Shown here one piece after another: positions 53,647 through 63,630 of a stretch of 64,000 nt of DNA. The notes beneath the pieces are model-generated. The model was not told the origin of the DNA. It ran no database searches and saw only the letters and a program-made list of their open reading frames with translations. Position numbers and translations under genes: made by a program. How positions within the stretch are numbered: the first letter of the stretch is position 1; each line of letters begins with the position of its first letter. Source of the DNA: Alteromonas sp. V450 (GTDB taxonomy: Bacteria > Pseudomonadota > Gammaproteobacteria > Enterobacterales > Alteromonadaceae); contig NZ_MODU01000004.1 of NCBI RefSeq assembly GCF_001885075.1, positions 3,968,001 through 4,032,000 on the forward strand. Direction: 5' to 3'.

Positions 53647-55266
53647 ATGAATTTCTTAAAAAAAATGCCCATTGCGACAAAGATATTTTTAATCCCAGGG
53701 ATCGCAGCGCTTAGTTTTGTTATCTATCTACTCATCACTGTTTACACTGCCCTGAATAACGGCGCAACGCTCGAGAGGGTACAAGAAGTTCAGTTTCCAG
53801 CGCTTCAGCTATCTGCATCTACGCTCGTGGACATGCAAAAAGTAAGAGACACGCTTTCAAGCGCCGTTACAACCGGTGACCAAGATACGCTGACGGTAGC
53901 TAAAGAACTTGCAGAAGAAGCCAAAAATGGGCTGTCGAAAATATCATCAATAAGCCCGGAGTTCAGAGCGGAAATTTCGAGCATTTCATCGGGTTTTGAT
54001 GATTATTTTAAGGTGGCATTCGACGTGTCGCAGTCCATGGTAGATGGCACCGCTGATTTCAGCAGACTAGGTGAATTATCTGCACAAATGAATAGCTCTT
54101 ACGATGGCGTTATTGCATCGATGTCACGCTTTAGAGACGCTCAACAAGCAGCATTCGAAGAAGCATTCGAGAATACCGACAGTGCTAACACCTCGTTAAT
54201 TAGTACAGGTGTCATCTTAGCCATTGTTGTTACCGTGCTGTTGTTTGCCACCGCAGTGCCCATAGTTCGCGGTATCAAGCAAAGCATTGACGATGTTGTT
54301 CGTTCGCTTAAAGATATTGCACAGGAAAATGGCGACCTCACGGTAAGGATAGAGACAAAAAGCGAAGATGAAATTGGTGAGTTGGTGTATTGGTTTAACC
54401 AGTTTATGGACAAGCTACAAGGCGTTGTTCGCGATGTCGTAGAAGCAAGTTTGCCACTGTCTAATCTTGCGCAAAACTTGCGTGGTGTGACTGAAGAGAC
54501 ACAGCGTACTATTGATGTACAGCAAACTTCTGCAACTAACGCGAAGCGCGCGGTAGACACTATGAGTGGCTCTGTAGATGGCGTGGCACATAGCGCTGCA
54601 CAAGCGGCGAGTGACGCTAACGAAGCTACGTCTGCTGCCAGCGAAGGTCGCCAAATTGTTCAGCAGACGGTTACTAGCATCCAACAGCTTGCGGACAATG
54701 TGCGTGAAACCGCTGACGTAATCGCAAGACTTGAAGCGGATTCAAATAAAGTGGGTTCCGTGCTTGATGTAATTAAGGGTATCGCTGAACAGACTAACTT
54801 GTTAGCGCTTAACGCGGCCATTGAGGCAGCGCGGGCTGGCGAACAGGGCAGGGGATTTGCGGTTGTTGCCGATGAGGTGAGAACGCTAGCGTCTCGAACA
54901 CAACAGTCAACGGAAGAAATTCAAAGCACCATTGAGCAACTTCAAAACGCAGCACACTCTGCGGTTGAGGTTATGGCTCGTGGTACAGAGCAAGCGTCAA
55001 ACAGTGTAGAAACTGCAAACAAGGCGGGAAGTAGCCTAGAAACGATTACTAGTACTATCGGACGCATAAACCAAATGAACGAACAAATTGCTCACAACAC
55101 TGAAGATCAGCGCACGGTAGCAGTTGATATTGTACGTCACGTTGATGAGATCCACGAGCGTACCGAGCAAACCGCAAACCGTTCGGGCGAACTGGGTACA
55201 ATGTGTAACGAGCTGGCTGATCTGGCGCAGCACTTAGAATCCATAGCCAAGCAATTCAGAGTATAA
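53647..55266 (+). CDS. Transmembrane methyl-accepting chemotaxis protein
   Basis: This is a 539-aa chemoreceptor. Helices at about 12-32 and 185-207 bracket a periplasmic four-helix-type sensor of about 150 residues. HAMP (about 209-262) and the signalling domain follow. The hairpin tip is [20 protein letters not shown]; methylation helices flank it, and no C-terminal NWETF-type tether is seen. The ligand is unknown. It follows the PstS-like and porin genes after a terminator, so it has its own promoter in a 144-bp gap. Confidence 0.93.
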   Translation: MNFLKKMPIATKIFLIPGIAALSFVIYLLITVYTALNNGATLERVQEVQFPALQLSASTLVDMQKVRDTLSSAVTTGDQDTLTVAKELAEEAKNGLSKISSISPEFRAEISSISSGFDDYFKVAFDVSQSMVDGTADFSRLGELSAQMNSSYDGVIASMSRFRDAQQAAFEEAFENTDSANTSLISTGVILAIVVTVLLFATAVPIVRGIKQSIDDVVRSLKDIAQENGDLTVRIETKSEDEIGELVYWFNQFMDKLQGVVRDVVEASLPLSNLAQNLRGVTEETQRTIDVQQTSATNAKRAVDTMSGSVDGVAHSAAQAASDANEATSAASEGRQIVQQTVTSIQQLADNVRETADVIARLEADSNKVGSVLDVIKGIAEQTNLLALNAAIEAARAGEQGRGFAVVADEVRTLASRTQQSTEEIQSTIEQLQNAAHSAVEVMARGTEQASNSVETANKAGSSLETITSTIGRINQMNEQIAHNTEDQRTVAVDIVRHVDEIHERTEQTANRSGELGTMCNELADLAQHLESIAKQFRV

Positions 55267-55292
55267 GCGCTAGCTCTTCTTCAAAAAATGTT

Positions 55293-55318
55293 AAAAGCCT
55301 CCTACTGGAGGCTTTTTT
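55293..55318 (+). terminator. Terminator of the chemoreceptor gene
   Basis: AAAAGCCTCC / GGAGGCTTTT form a perfect stem with a TACT loop and a T run. Confidence 0.93.
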
Positions 55319-55396
55319 GTGTCACCTTGATGTAGAACCACTACACCTGCACTACCACGCCGCGATCACGAACATGCTAACTCTCGCTGAAGGGGT

Positions 55397-55428
55397 AATG
55401 ATCAATGCGGATTGGTATTATTAATAAA
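55397..55428 (-). repeat. Interspersed 32-bp repeat, copy 1
   Basis: This 32-bp segment (core ATGCGGATTGGTAT) recurs in inverted orientation at 60146-60177 with only three differences. It lies between the chemoreceptor and rpoD terminators. Similarity continues weakly on the left side. Confidence 0.65.
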
Positions 55429-55440
55429 CGGTAGACATAA

Positions 55441-55470
55441 AAAAATCCCCAGCAAGTGCTGGGGATTTTT
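55441..55470. terminator. Bidirectional terminator at the 3' end of rpoD
   Basis: AAAAATCCCCAGC / GCTGGGGATTTTT form a perfect 13-bp stem with an AAGT loop. Confidence 0.93.
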
Positions 55471-55490
55471 AATTCGAAGCAATACTTCAA

Positions 55491-57323
55491 TTATTCGTCT
55501 AAGAAGCTACGTAGCTGCTCAGAGCGGCTAGGGTGGCGAAGTTTACGAAGGGCCTTCGCTTCAATCTGACGAATACGCTCACGCGTTACGTCAAACTGCT
55601 TGCCTACTTCTTCTAGCGTGTGGTCGGTGTTCATATCGATACCAAAACGCATGCGAAGTACTTTAGCTTCACGGGCGGTCAAGCCTGCTAATACTTCCTG
55701 CGTTGCATCCTTCAAGCTACCGCCTGTTGCTGAATCGAGGGGCTGAATAATCGTGCTGTCCTCGATAAAGTCGCCAAGATGTGAATCTTCATCATCACCG
55801 ATAGGCGTTTCCATCGAGATTGGCTCTTTAGCAATTTTAAGTACCTTACGAATTTTGTCTTCAGGCATTAGCATGCGCTCTGACAATTCTTCAGGTGTAG
55901 GCTCACGGCCCATTTCCTGAAGCATTTGGCGAGAGATACGGTTAAGCTTGTTGATTGTCTCAATCATGTGAACAGGGATACGGATAGTACGCGCCTGGTC
56001 AGCAATTGAACGAGTGATTGCCTGACGGATCCACCACGTTGCATAAGTTGAGAACTTATAGCCGCGACGGTATTCGAACTTATCAACCGCCTTCATTAGA
56101 CCAATGTTACCTTCTTGAATAAGGTCGAGGAATTGAAGACCACGGTTGGTGTACTTTTTAGCAATTGAGATAACAAGACGTAAGTTAGCTTCAACCATTT
56201 CTTTCTTCGCTCGGCGTGCTTTTGCTTCACCGATTGACATGCGACGGTTGATGTCTTTAATGTCTGCAATTACTAAACCAGTTTCTTGTTCAACCTGGTT
56301 CATCTTGCTAATGCAACGCTCAATTTCTTCCTGGTTTACAGCAAGGTCTGCAGCGTAAGGTGCACTTGATTTAACCGCCTCATGAAGCCAAGCACTAGAG
56401 GTTTCGTTACCAGCGAAGGCCTTGATGAAGTCTTTCTTCGGCATTTTTGCGTTAACAACGCAGAACTTCATCACTAGACGCTCTTGAATACGCACCTTGT
56501 CCATCATTTCACGCATGTTTCTAACCATGCGATCGAACTGTTTTGGAACTAAGCGGAATTCTTTAAATACATCGCTTAATGCATTAATTTGCGCGCGCGA
56601 GTCGGCGTGAGCACGGCCTTTCTTCTCGATAACTTCACGAGTTTTCAGGTATTGTTCACGAAGCTCTGCGAAACGTTCGCGTGCCAATTCAGGGTCTACA
56701 CCGCTGTCATCTTCATCGCTATCTTCGTCATCTTCATCGTCGTCTTCATCATCTAACTCTTCTTCAGATAATTCAGAACCAACGTGAGTTGCCGTTGGGG
56801 CAAGGTCTTGCTCATCATTAGGATCGACAAAGCCAGAGATGATGTCGCTCAAGCGAATCTCTTCAGCTTCGTAAAGATCCCACTGATCTAATAGATACGT
56901 GATGGCTTCTGGGTATTCTGCAACTGAACACTGTACTTGATTGATCCCATCTTCAATTCGCTTAGCGATTTCAATTTCGCCTTCACGAGTAAGAAGTTCA
57001 ACCGTACCCATTTCACGCATGTACATGCGAACCGGGTCAGTCGTACGGCCAATTTCACTTTCTACAGTCGCGAGTGCTTGTGCTGCTGCTTCGGCAGCAT
57101 CTTCATCAGCATTCGCTTCTTGCATGAGAAGTTCATCTGCATCAGGAGCTGATTCAGAGACTTGAATTCCCATGTCGTTAATCATGCGGATTATGTCTTC
57201 GATTTGATCAGAATCGACAATATCTTGCGGCAGGTGGTCGTTAACTTCTGCAAAGGTTAAGTAACCTTGCTCTTTACCTTTTGCAATCAGGAGTTTAATC
57301 TGAGACTGCTTGCTTTGCGCCAT
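55491..57323 (-). CDS. rpoD: Primary sigma factor RpoD (sigma-70)
   Basis: This 610-aa housekeeping sigma factor directs RNA polymerase to most promoters. Region 1.1 (about 1-80) and region 1.2 ([11 protein letters not shown]) precede the non-conserved region with an acidic Asp/Glu run (about 180-205). Region 2 includes [11 protein letters not shown], and region 4.2 carries the helix-turn-helix [21 protein letters not shown] 57323 (MAQSK) is chosen; 50 further in-frame codons upstream have no family resemblance. It is last in the rpsU-yqeY-dnaG-rpoD order. The 392-bp gap to dnaG suggests that rpoD has its own promoter. Confidence 0.98.
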   Translation of the reverse strand: MAQSKQSQIKLLIAKGKEQGYLTFAEVNDHLPQDIVDSDQIEDIIRMINDMGIQVSESAPDADELLMQEANADEDAAEAAAQALATVESEIGRTTDPVRMYMREMGTVELLTREGEIEIAKRIEDGINQVQCSVAEYPEAITYLLDQWDLYEAEEIRLSDIISGFVDPNDEQDLAPTATHVGSELSEEELDDEDDDEDDEDSDEDDSGVDPELARERFAELREQYLKTREVIEKKGRAHADSRAQINALSDVFKEFRLVPKQFDRMVRNMREMMDKVRIQERLVMKFCVVNAKMPKKDFIKAFAGNETSSAWLHEAVKSSAPYAADLAVNQEEIERCISKMNQVEQETGLVIADIKDINRRMSIGEAKARRAKKEMVEANLRLVISIAKKYTNRGLQFLDLIQEGNIGLMKAVDKFEYRRGYKFSTYATWWIRQAITRSIADQARTIRIPVHMIETINKLNRISRQMLQEMGREPTPEELSERMLMPEDKIRKVLKIAKEPISMETPIGDDEDSHLGDFIEDSTIIQPLDSATGGSLKDATQEVLAGLTAREAKVLRMRFGIDMNTDHTLEEVGKQFDVTRERIRQIEAKALRKLRHPSRSEQLRSFLDE

Positions 57324-57715
57324 ATAACCTACACTTCTCACATTCAATAAGTTTGCAATAGAAAAAGACAACATACGTAAATGTATGTTCCCCGTTCTGC
57401 TGTAGTTTTGCTTTGTATCACGGCCGTTAATGCTAAATGCCACGCTGGTCTTAACCATTATTTCGCGATGCACATCTGCTCGGGTTCGGTTCTGCCCGTT
57501 ATGTTCGGCTATATCTTTGCTATTCGTGCTGCTCTATTTTTGTTCGCGTCAATGCGAATAAGACACGTTTAATCTGTGCCCGCAGCGAATTAGTCAGTAT
57601 AGCAGAATATGCAGTGGTTTTACCAGATTGATGGCCGATTTTTTAGCCAGTAATATTTGCAAAAGCATAAGCCCCAACTTTGAAGGTTTAGGGGACTAAG
57701 TTACATCACAACAGG
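57324..57715. other. Intergenic region between dnaG and rpoD
   Basis: These 392 bp presumably hold rpoD promoters, as in other gammaproteobacteria where internal promoters lie before rpoD. I see no hairpin with a T run and no credible small gene. Confidence 0.5.
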
Positions 57716-59494
57716 TTAACTTTTCTGCCTTTCCCTCATAAGCAGGTTCAATTCCTGTTTTTCCGCTTGTGTCAGCGGCTGAACCCGCGAGCGTGAAATT
57801 AAGGTTTCAATGCGGCTATCGAAATGCCCGTCCAGTAAGCGAGCGAAGCTGTCGTTATAAACCCGTTCAGCGTCCTCGTCTTTAACCAAGTGTTCTTGTA
57901 ACAATAATTTCGCGATAGTAGAAGAATGGGGATGGTCGCGGAAATTTTCAACAAGCTGCGCGGTTTTTGCTTGTGGGTGACTTACACAATAGCGATGCAC
58001 GTCGCGTAATAAATCCATGCCAGCAGCATTGCTGCCCGCGAAAATATCAATTTGTACATCTTCGCATAGTGTGGCTAATTCAGGTTTATCAAGTAGCAAG
58101 CGTATTAGCATGCGAAGGGGTGATAGTTTAGGCTTGTTTACTTGATTGCGATTCGGTGAATACGCTTGCTTCGAACCTTGATTGGCTTTGGTGATATCTT
58201 GCTGAAGTTTAAATCGATCGAATTCGCCGGTGTGCTTGGCTAATTCTTCCAACAACATTTGCTTTTGATCATCACCTAATGTGCTTTCAATAAGCGGCAT
58301 TGCCGCTTTTTTAAGAGCAATTTTACCTTCTGGTGTACCGACATTATGCGTTTTTAACAAGTTTTCAAAAAAGAAGCGGGATAACGGCATAGCGTTATCT
58401 AATAATTCCATAAACGCATCTTTACCCACCTGACGCACCATAGTGTCGGGGTCTTCGCCATCGGGTAGAAATAAAAACGAAATTCGCACGCCGTCTTTTA
58501 GTGCGGGTAAGGCGTTTTCTAAGGCGCGCCAAGCCGCTTCACGGCCTGCGCGGTCACCGTCATAACAGCACACAATATGAGATGTGGCGCGAACCAGCAT
58601 TTGAATATGTTCAGGCGTGGTAGCCGTGCCTAGCGCGGCAGTTGCAATATTAATATCGAACTGACTGAGCGCCACCACGTCCATGTAGCCCTCTACAACA
58701 ACGACGGTATCTAAAGTTCGATTATTCTGACGTGCTGAGTAAAACCCAAAGAGTTCACTACCCTTATGGAAGATGCGGGTTTCTGGCGAGTTTAGATATT
58801 TTGGTCCGCCGTCATCTAATACCCGGCCGCCGAAACCTACTACACGACCCCGTTTGTCTCTAATAGGAAACATAATGCGGTCGCGAAAGAAGTCGTAGGT
58901 ACGTCCTTGGTCGTTTTTATTGACCAGCTTTAAATCGACCAGTTGCTTGATGCGCTGTGGATCTTTGCCAAAGGTATTGAGCAGCGCGTCCCAACTATCT
59001 GGAGCGTAGCCAATTTCCCATTGTTTAACGATATCGCCGCTCAGTCCACGGTTCTTTAAATAGTCGATAGCTTTCTTACTATTACCGTTTTGACGTAACT
59101 GATGCTGGAAAAAACGAGCAACTTGCTCCATGACTGCGTAATCGTCTTGCTGTTGCTGCTTTTTCTCTTCGCTCATAGCAGGGCGACTGCCCTTTTCACG
59201 GGGCACTTCAAGTCCGTGATAGCGAGCAAGTTCCTCAATCGCTTCGACAAATTCTAAGCGGTCGAACTCCATAATAAACGAGATAGCATTGCCATGTGCA
59301 CCACAGCCGAAGCAGTGATAAAACTGTTTGTCTTGACTAACCGTGAAAGATGGCGACTTTTCGTTGTGAAAAGGGCAGCATGCTTGATAGTTTTTACCTG
59401 CTTTTTTAAGTTTAACTCGGCTATCTACCACTTCTACCACATCGGTACGTGACAGCAGGTCGTCTATAAAATCGCGAGGTATCTTTCCAGCCAT
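57716..59494 (-). CDS. dnaG: DNA primase DnaG
   Basis: This 592-aa primase makes RNA primers for replication. The N-terminal zinc site is CPFHNEKSPSF with CFGCGAHG. The TOPRIM catalytic core shows VVVEGYMDVVAL and CYDGDRAGREAA. The C-terminal helicase-binding domain spans about 450-592. Length is normal for the family. It lies between yqeY and rpoD. Confidence 0.98.
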   Translation of the reverse strand: MAGKIPRDFIDDLLSRTDVVEVVDSRVKLKKAGKNYQACCPFHNEKSPSFTVSQDKQFYHCFGCGAHGNAISFIMEFDRLEFVEAIEELARYHGLEVPREKGSRPAMSEEKKQQQQDDYAVMEQVARFFQHQLRQNGNSKKAIDYLKNRGLSGDIVKQWEIGYAPDSWDALLNTFGKDPQRIKQLVDLKLVNKNDQGRTYDFFRDRIMFPIRDKRGRVVGFGGRVLDDGGPKYLNSPETRIFHKGSELFGFYSARQNNRTLDTVVVVEGYMDVVALSQFDINIATAALGTATTPEHIQMLVRATSHIVCCYDGDRAGREAAWRALENALPALKDGVRISFLFLPDGEDPDTMVRQVGKDAFMELLDNAMPLSRFFFENLLKTHNVGTPEGKIALKKAAMPLIESTLGDDQKQMLLEELAKHTGEFDRFKLQQDITKANQGSKQAYSPNRNQVNKPKLSPLRMLIRLLLDKPELATLCEDVQIDIFAGSNAAGMDLLRDVHRYCVSHPQAKTAQLVENFRDHPHSSTIAKLLLQEHLVKDEDAERVYNDSFARLLDGHFDSRIETLISRSRVQPLTQAEKQELNLLMRERQKS

Positions 59495-59684
59495 GAGGGT
59501 ACTTTCAACAAGGGTTAGTTAAAAAAAGAATGAGAAACGCATGCGAAGTAATTACGCTTAAAACGACAAGTTACGACGCTGTGTAAACAGTAGAATACTG
59601 TAACAGGGAAGTGTAAAAATGAGAATAAGGAAGGTGTGGCATTACACACCTTCTATACGCTTCACTCTAAACCAAGTGCCATGC

Positions 59685-60131
59685 TTAAGCGTTCAAACGT
59701 GCCTTAATTTTCGCGCTTAATGCGCCCATGTCGGTGCGACCTTGAACCTTAGGTTTCAATGCACCCATTACTTTACCCATATCCTGCATACCCGATGCGC
59801 CGGTTGCTGTCATGGTTTCGTCGATAAGCGCATTTAGTTCATCGTCGGTCAAAGGCTGAGGTAAGAAGTCTTCAATGTACGTAATTTCTTCACGCTCTTT
59901 GCTGGCAAGGTCGTCGCGGTTTGCTGCGTCGTATTGTGCTGCGGCATCTTGGCGCTGCTTAACCATTTTGGTTAGCACCGCTAAGATTGCGCTATCGTCT
60001 AGCGTAATTTGTTCATCGATTTCTTTTTGTTTAATGGCAGCCATTGCCATACGAATAGTACCAAGACGTACTTTTTCTTTCGCGCGCATCGCATCTTTTT
60101 GCGCTGCTTTTAAATCATCAATTAGTGCCAT
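59685..60131 (-). CDS. yqeY: GatB/YqeY-domain protein
   Basis: This is a 148-aa protein with the helical domain found at the C-terminus of GatB and in YqeY. That domain is thought to bind tRNA. KEREEITYIEDFLPQPLTDDEL and GMQDMGKVMGALKPKVQGR are the family core. Its place between rpsU and dnaG is common in gammaproteobacteria. Function in the cell is not established. Confidence 0.95.
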   Translation of the reverse strand: MALIDDLKAAQKDAMRAKEKVRLGTIRMAMAAIKQKEIDEQITLDDSAILAVLTKMVKQRQDAAAQYDAANRDDLASKEREEITYIEDFLPQPLTDDELNALIDETMTATGASGMQDMGKVMGALKPKVQGRTDMGALSAKIKARLNA

Positions 60132-60145
60132 GATGTTTCCTGATT

Positions 60146-60203
60146 TTTATTAGTTATACCAATCCGCATAGATCATTGCCCACTGAGAAAGTAATGATCT
60201 ATG
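60146..60203 (+). repeat. Interspersed repeat, copy 2, with attached hairpin
   Basis: Positions 60146-60177 are the inverted copy of the repeat at 55397-55428 (29 of 32 identical). The repeat runs into an 11-bp perfect inverted repeat, CATAGATCATT / AATGATCTATG (60167-60203, 15-nt loop). The combination looks like a small palindromic intergenic element. It lies between rpsU and yqeY, so it is transcribed with the operon. Confidence 0.65.
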
Positions 60204-60308
60204 AGGAATAGTATTATGAAGCCCCAGGTTGAAAATCAAATGCAACCATTCGAATAGGAAAAAACCGCTCTGTTTTTCACGCCTCTCAAAAATAGAGGCC
60301 CAGAAACG

Positions 60309-60338
60309 CGAAAGGTGCTGCAATTGCAACACCTTTCA
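60309..60338 (-). terminator. Hairpin after rpsU
   Basis: AAAGGTG-C-TGCAATTGCA-A-CACCTTT is a near-perfect stem 22 bp after the rpsU stop. It has no clear T run, so it may be a processing or attenuation site between rpsU and the downstream genes. Confidence 0.5.
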
Positions 60339-60359
60339 GACTCGTTACTTAACCCTATA

Positions 60360-60575
60360 TTAGTAGAGTTTTACGCGACGTGCGTTTTCACGAGCTAGCT
60401 TCTTAAGATGACGCTTTTTAGCGGCAGCTTTCTTGCGCTTGCGTTCCCAAGTTGGCTTTTCGAAGAATTCACGACGACGAACTTCAGAAAGAACACCTGC
60501 TTTTTCACAAGAACGCTTAAAACGACGCAGCGCCACATCAAACGGCTCGTTTTCTCTAACTTTAACGATAGGCAT
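60360..60575 (-). CDS. rpsU: 30S ribosomal protein S21
   Basis: This 71-aa S21 helps mRNA binding at initiation. It opens [20 protein letters not shown] and ends in the Arg/Lys-rich tail ENARRVKLY. Length is identical to the usual 71 residues. It is the first gene of the macromolecular synthesis operon and divergent from tsaD. Confidence 0.99.
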   Translation of the reverse strand: MPIVKVRENEPFDVALRRFKRSCEKAGVLSEVRRREFFEKPTWERKRKKAAAKKRHLKKLARENARRVKLY

Positions 60576-61097
60576 TAAACACTCACCTCAAAACTTTTAC
60601 TGTGTAAATCCGGGTAAAATTGTGCGCTAAAAAGGCCACCCGGGTTAAAAATGGTGCGAAATTCTAATCATATCTACAGAGAAAGTAAAGGATGAATTGC
60701 CAAAAAATAGCCAATATTGTGCATTTACCGTTCATTTACCCGTTCACTGGCATTCCATGAATGCAGGAATAAAGGTAAACTCTGCGCTCGTTAAGCACCG
60801 CGTTGTTTAACTCGGTATATATAAGCGCCCTTTTCAGAATGTTTTCTTGCTCATTTCCCTTTCGAAAAACGAAAGTGACCAAAAGAAACGAGCCAATGAT
60901 CCTGAACAGGGTAGTGTTATGATCGCGGCGGGATCATAAAGATGATCGCACTAGATCGCCAGAATTATTTTCTCAGTTTTTGGAATTCGCTTAGTCATTG
61001 TGGCTCTCAACAAGTGTGTGAAAACCTGTTGTGATAAAAAGACGACAGTCATTTTAGAAACTAAGCATTGAAGTTAGTAGTAAAAGGGTTACTCCCC
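60576..61097. other. Divergent promoter region rpsU/tsaD with a phased GATC cluster
   Basis: This 522-bp gap includes a TATA-rich stretch near 60815 and a TTTCG/CGAAA mini-hairpin (60860-60874). Five GATC sites lie within 60 bp, at 60898, 60921, 60932, 60944 and 60954. The last four are 10-12 bp apart. No gene or terminator was seen. Confidence 0.6.
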
Positions 61098-62123
61098 ATG
61101 CGTATTTTAGGAATAGAAACATCTTGTGACGAAACTGGCATTGCCGTTTACGACGACGAAAAAGGGTTGTTGTCGCACGAACTATATAGTCAAGTAAAGC
61201 TGCACGCTGACTACGGTGGTGTTGTGCCTGAACTTGCGTCACGTGATCACGTGAGAAAGATCATTCCTTTAATTGAAAAGGCTATGGAAGACGCTAACAC
61301 CGAGCCATCACAGATCGACGGCGTTGCTTTTACCCAAGGTCCGGGTCTAGTAGGGGCATTATTAGTTGGATCGTCGGTCGGGCGCTCATTAGCCTATGCG
61401 TGGAACGTACCTGCGGTGGGGGTTCATCATATGGAAGGGCATTTATTAGCGCCCATGCTTGAAGATGATGCGCCGGAGTTTCCTTTTGTTGCCTTGTTGG
61501 TATCGGGTGGTCACTCAATGCTGGTTAAAGTTGAAGGCATTGGTCAATACGAAGTACTTGGCGAATCTATTGATGATGCGGCAGGCGAGGCCTTTGATAA
61601 AACGGCGAAATTGTTGGGTCTTGATTACCCGGGCGGCCCACTATTAGCTAAGCTGGCTGAAAAGGGAGAAGCGGGACACTATAAATTTCCGCGTCCGATG
61701 ACCGACAGGCCCGGGCTTGATTTCAGTTTTAGCGGTCTTAAAACCTTTGCGGCTAACACCATTCGCGATGCAGATCTCACAGGTGAAGATGCTGAACAAA
61801 TAAAAGCGAACATTGCTTACGCATTTCAAGAGGCCGTGGTTGATACGCTGATCATAAAGTGTAAGCGAGCGTTAAAACAAACTGGTATGAAGCGTTTGGT
61901 GATTGCCGGAGGCGTAAGTGCAAATACAATGCTACGCAGTGAGATGAAAACCCTGATGCAAACGCTAAACGGCGAGGTGTTTTATCCCAGCTTAGCGTAT
62001 TGTACGGACAACGGTGCCATGATTGCGTATGCGGGTATGCAGCGTTTGAAAGCAGGTGAAACGTTGGCCTTGTCTTCGCAGGCCAAACCGCGCTGGCCTC
62101 TTGATACGCTATCATCGATTTAG
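61098..62123 (+). CDS. tsaD: tRNA N6-adenosine threonylcarbamoyltransferase TsaD
   Basis: This 341-aa ASKHA-fold enzyme completes t6A37 synthesis on ANN-decoding tRNAs with TsaB, TsaC and TsaE. It begins [14 protein letters not shown]. The metal His pair is in [10 protein letters not shown], with SGGHSMLV and the C-terminal [12 protein letters not shown] also present. ATG 61098 is chosen because the conserved N-terminus starts exactly there. Divergence from rpsU is the usual gene order. Confidence 0.97.
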   Translation: MRILGIETSCDETGIAVYDDEKGLLSHELYSQVKLHADYGGVVPELASRDHVRKIIPLIEKAMEDANTEPSQIDGVAFTQGPGLVGALLVGSSVGRSLAYAWNVPAVGVHHMEGHLLAPMLEDDAPEFPFVALLVSGGHSMLVKVEGIGQYEVLGESIDDAAGEAFDKTAKLLGLDYPGGPLLAKLAEKGEAGHYKFPRPMTDRPGLDFSFSGLKTFAANTIRDADLTGEDAEQIKANIAYAFQEAVVDTLIIKCKRALKQTGMKRLVIAGGVSANTMLRSEMKTLMQTLNGEVFYPSLAYCTDNGAMIAYAGMQRLKAGETLALSSQAKPRWPLDTLSSI

Positions 62124-62313
62124 GTGTTTACTTGTAGTGTGGCAAGACACGGTAAAATACGGTGAATGGTACTTTGCCACTGCATGTTCATTAGGTAGAT
62201 ATTGAGCATAGCAAGCAGATAGAACCAAGATTTTAAAGGTTAAAGGCAATGGGAACGTCTTCCATTGCCTTTTGTTTTAATAAAATTAACACTCAGTAAG
62301 GACATAAGAAGGC

Positions 62314-63630
62314 ATGCGCGTAACAACCAACGGAGCAAGACAAAAGGCACAATTATTACATGTTGTGATGTCGCTATTGATTTTCCTTTTTTCTACAGTG
62401 TTATCCGCGCCCAATGCATTTGCTTCGAGCAAAGTTCCGTTAAACGAATCAGCTAAATCACTGAGTCAAGACGGGCAGGACCAGTATGTCGTGCTTATCT
62501 CACTTGATGGGTTTCGTCACGACTATATCGAGTTACACAATGCACAACACTTAGGGGCCATTGCGAAAAAGGGGGTAAGGGCCTCGTCTATGACACCCGT
62601 TTATCCCTCAAATACCTTTCCTAACCATATTTCATTGGTCACCGGATTACTGCCAAAGCATCACGGTATTGTAAACAATCGCTTTTACGACAAATCTCGA
62701 CCAACTAAAGACGGCTACGCGCAGTATCGATTGGGTTATGGAAAAATGGACAGTACCTGGTTAACGGCTACACCGCTTTGGAACTTGGTGGAATATCATG
62801 GCATGAAGGCTGCCACTTTCTTTTGGCCTGAATCGGATGCTCGTATATCAGGTATGTCACCGAGTTACTTTTATCACTACTCGAAATATGCTGATTACCA
62901 GATGCGTATTGATCAGATTGTTAATTGGTTGAAATTACCCGAGGTGTCGCGCCCTCGCTTTATTGCTGGTTACTTTTCACTTACTGATACTGTGGGTCAT
63001 GATGAAGGGCCTTTGGCAGATAGAACGAATGATGCGGTACAGGAAGTGGATGCGCTTATCGGTCAATTATATGAGCGCATTAATGCACTAGATTTACCGG
63101 TAAACCTAGTCGTTGTATCGGATCACGGCATGACACCCATTGACGAAAACAAGCTTATTGACGTGGAGTCATTATCAATTCCTGAAAGCTTTGTTATTGA
63201 AAACGAAGGGGCCCAGGTTCATCTTTACGCCAGAGAAGGCGTAACTGATAAAGCAATTGCCAACGAGGCAACGCGTCTGACAAATATTGCTACAAACCGC
63301 TATGTTGTATTGAATGAAAAACAGCGTGCTGAGCGCCACATGGAAGTAGATGATAGAACCGGCGATATTATTATCGAAATAGCGCCGCCGGGCCGCTTTA
63401 AAAATGCCAACAGTATGCATGTAAGCAAAGGTGGGCATGGCTACATCAATACGTTGCCAGATATGGGAGCGACGTTTGTTGCAGTGGGGCCTGCGTTTAA
63501 AAGAAATATCACCTTACCGGTATTCAGCAACTTAGAGGTTTATCCCGCGCTTGCAAAGATACTTGGCATCTCGCCGATTACGCCCATCGACGGTAAGCTG
63601 AATGTGTTAGAACAAGCACTTACTCTTTAA
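62314..63630 (+). CDS. Exported nucleotide pyrophosphatase/phosphodiesterase-family protein
   Basis: This is a 438-aa protein of the alkaline-phosphatase superfamily, with an N-terminal signal/anchor (about 15-39, AFAS). Metal and nucleophile motifs are SLDGFRHDY (Asp), [14 protein letters not shown] (Thr nucleophile), [18 protein letters not shown] (Asp/His) and KGGHGY (His). Family members cleave nucleotide or lipid phosphodiester bonds outside the cytoplasm. Its last 11 bp overlap the 3' end of the convergent plsY. Confidence 0.9.
   Translation: MRVTTNGARQKAQLLHVVMSLLIFLFSTVLSAPNAFASSKVPLNESAKSLSQDGQDQYVVLISLDGFRHDYIELHNAQHLGAIAKKGVRASSMTPVYPSNTFPNHISLVTGLLPKHHGIVNNRFYDKSRPTKDGYAQYRLGYGKMDSTWLTATPLWNLVEYHGMKAATFFWPESDARISGMSPSYFYHYSKYADYQMRIDQIVNWLKLPEVSRPRFIAGYFSLTDTVGHDEGPLADRTNDAVQEVDALIGQLYERINALDLPVNLVVVSDHGMTPIDENKLIDVESLSIPESFVIENEGAQVHLYAREGVTDKAIANEATRLTNIATNRYVVLNEKQRAERHMEVDDRTGDIIIEIAPPGRFKNANSMHVSKGGHGYINTLPDMGATFVAVGPAFKRNITLPVFSNLEVYPALAKILGISPITPIDGKLNVLEQALTL

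Noticed and set aside
57324-57473. N-terminal extension of rpoD by 50 residues
   Set aside because: The conserved sigma-70 start MAQSK is at 57323 and the extension is unlike any sigma factor.
60898-60957. GATC-rich segment as a replication origin
   Set aside because: No DnaA boxes (TTATCCACA type), no clear AT-rich unwinding region, and rpsU/tsaD are not origin neighbours.
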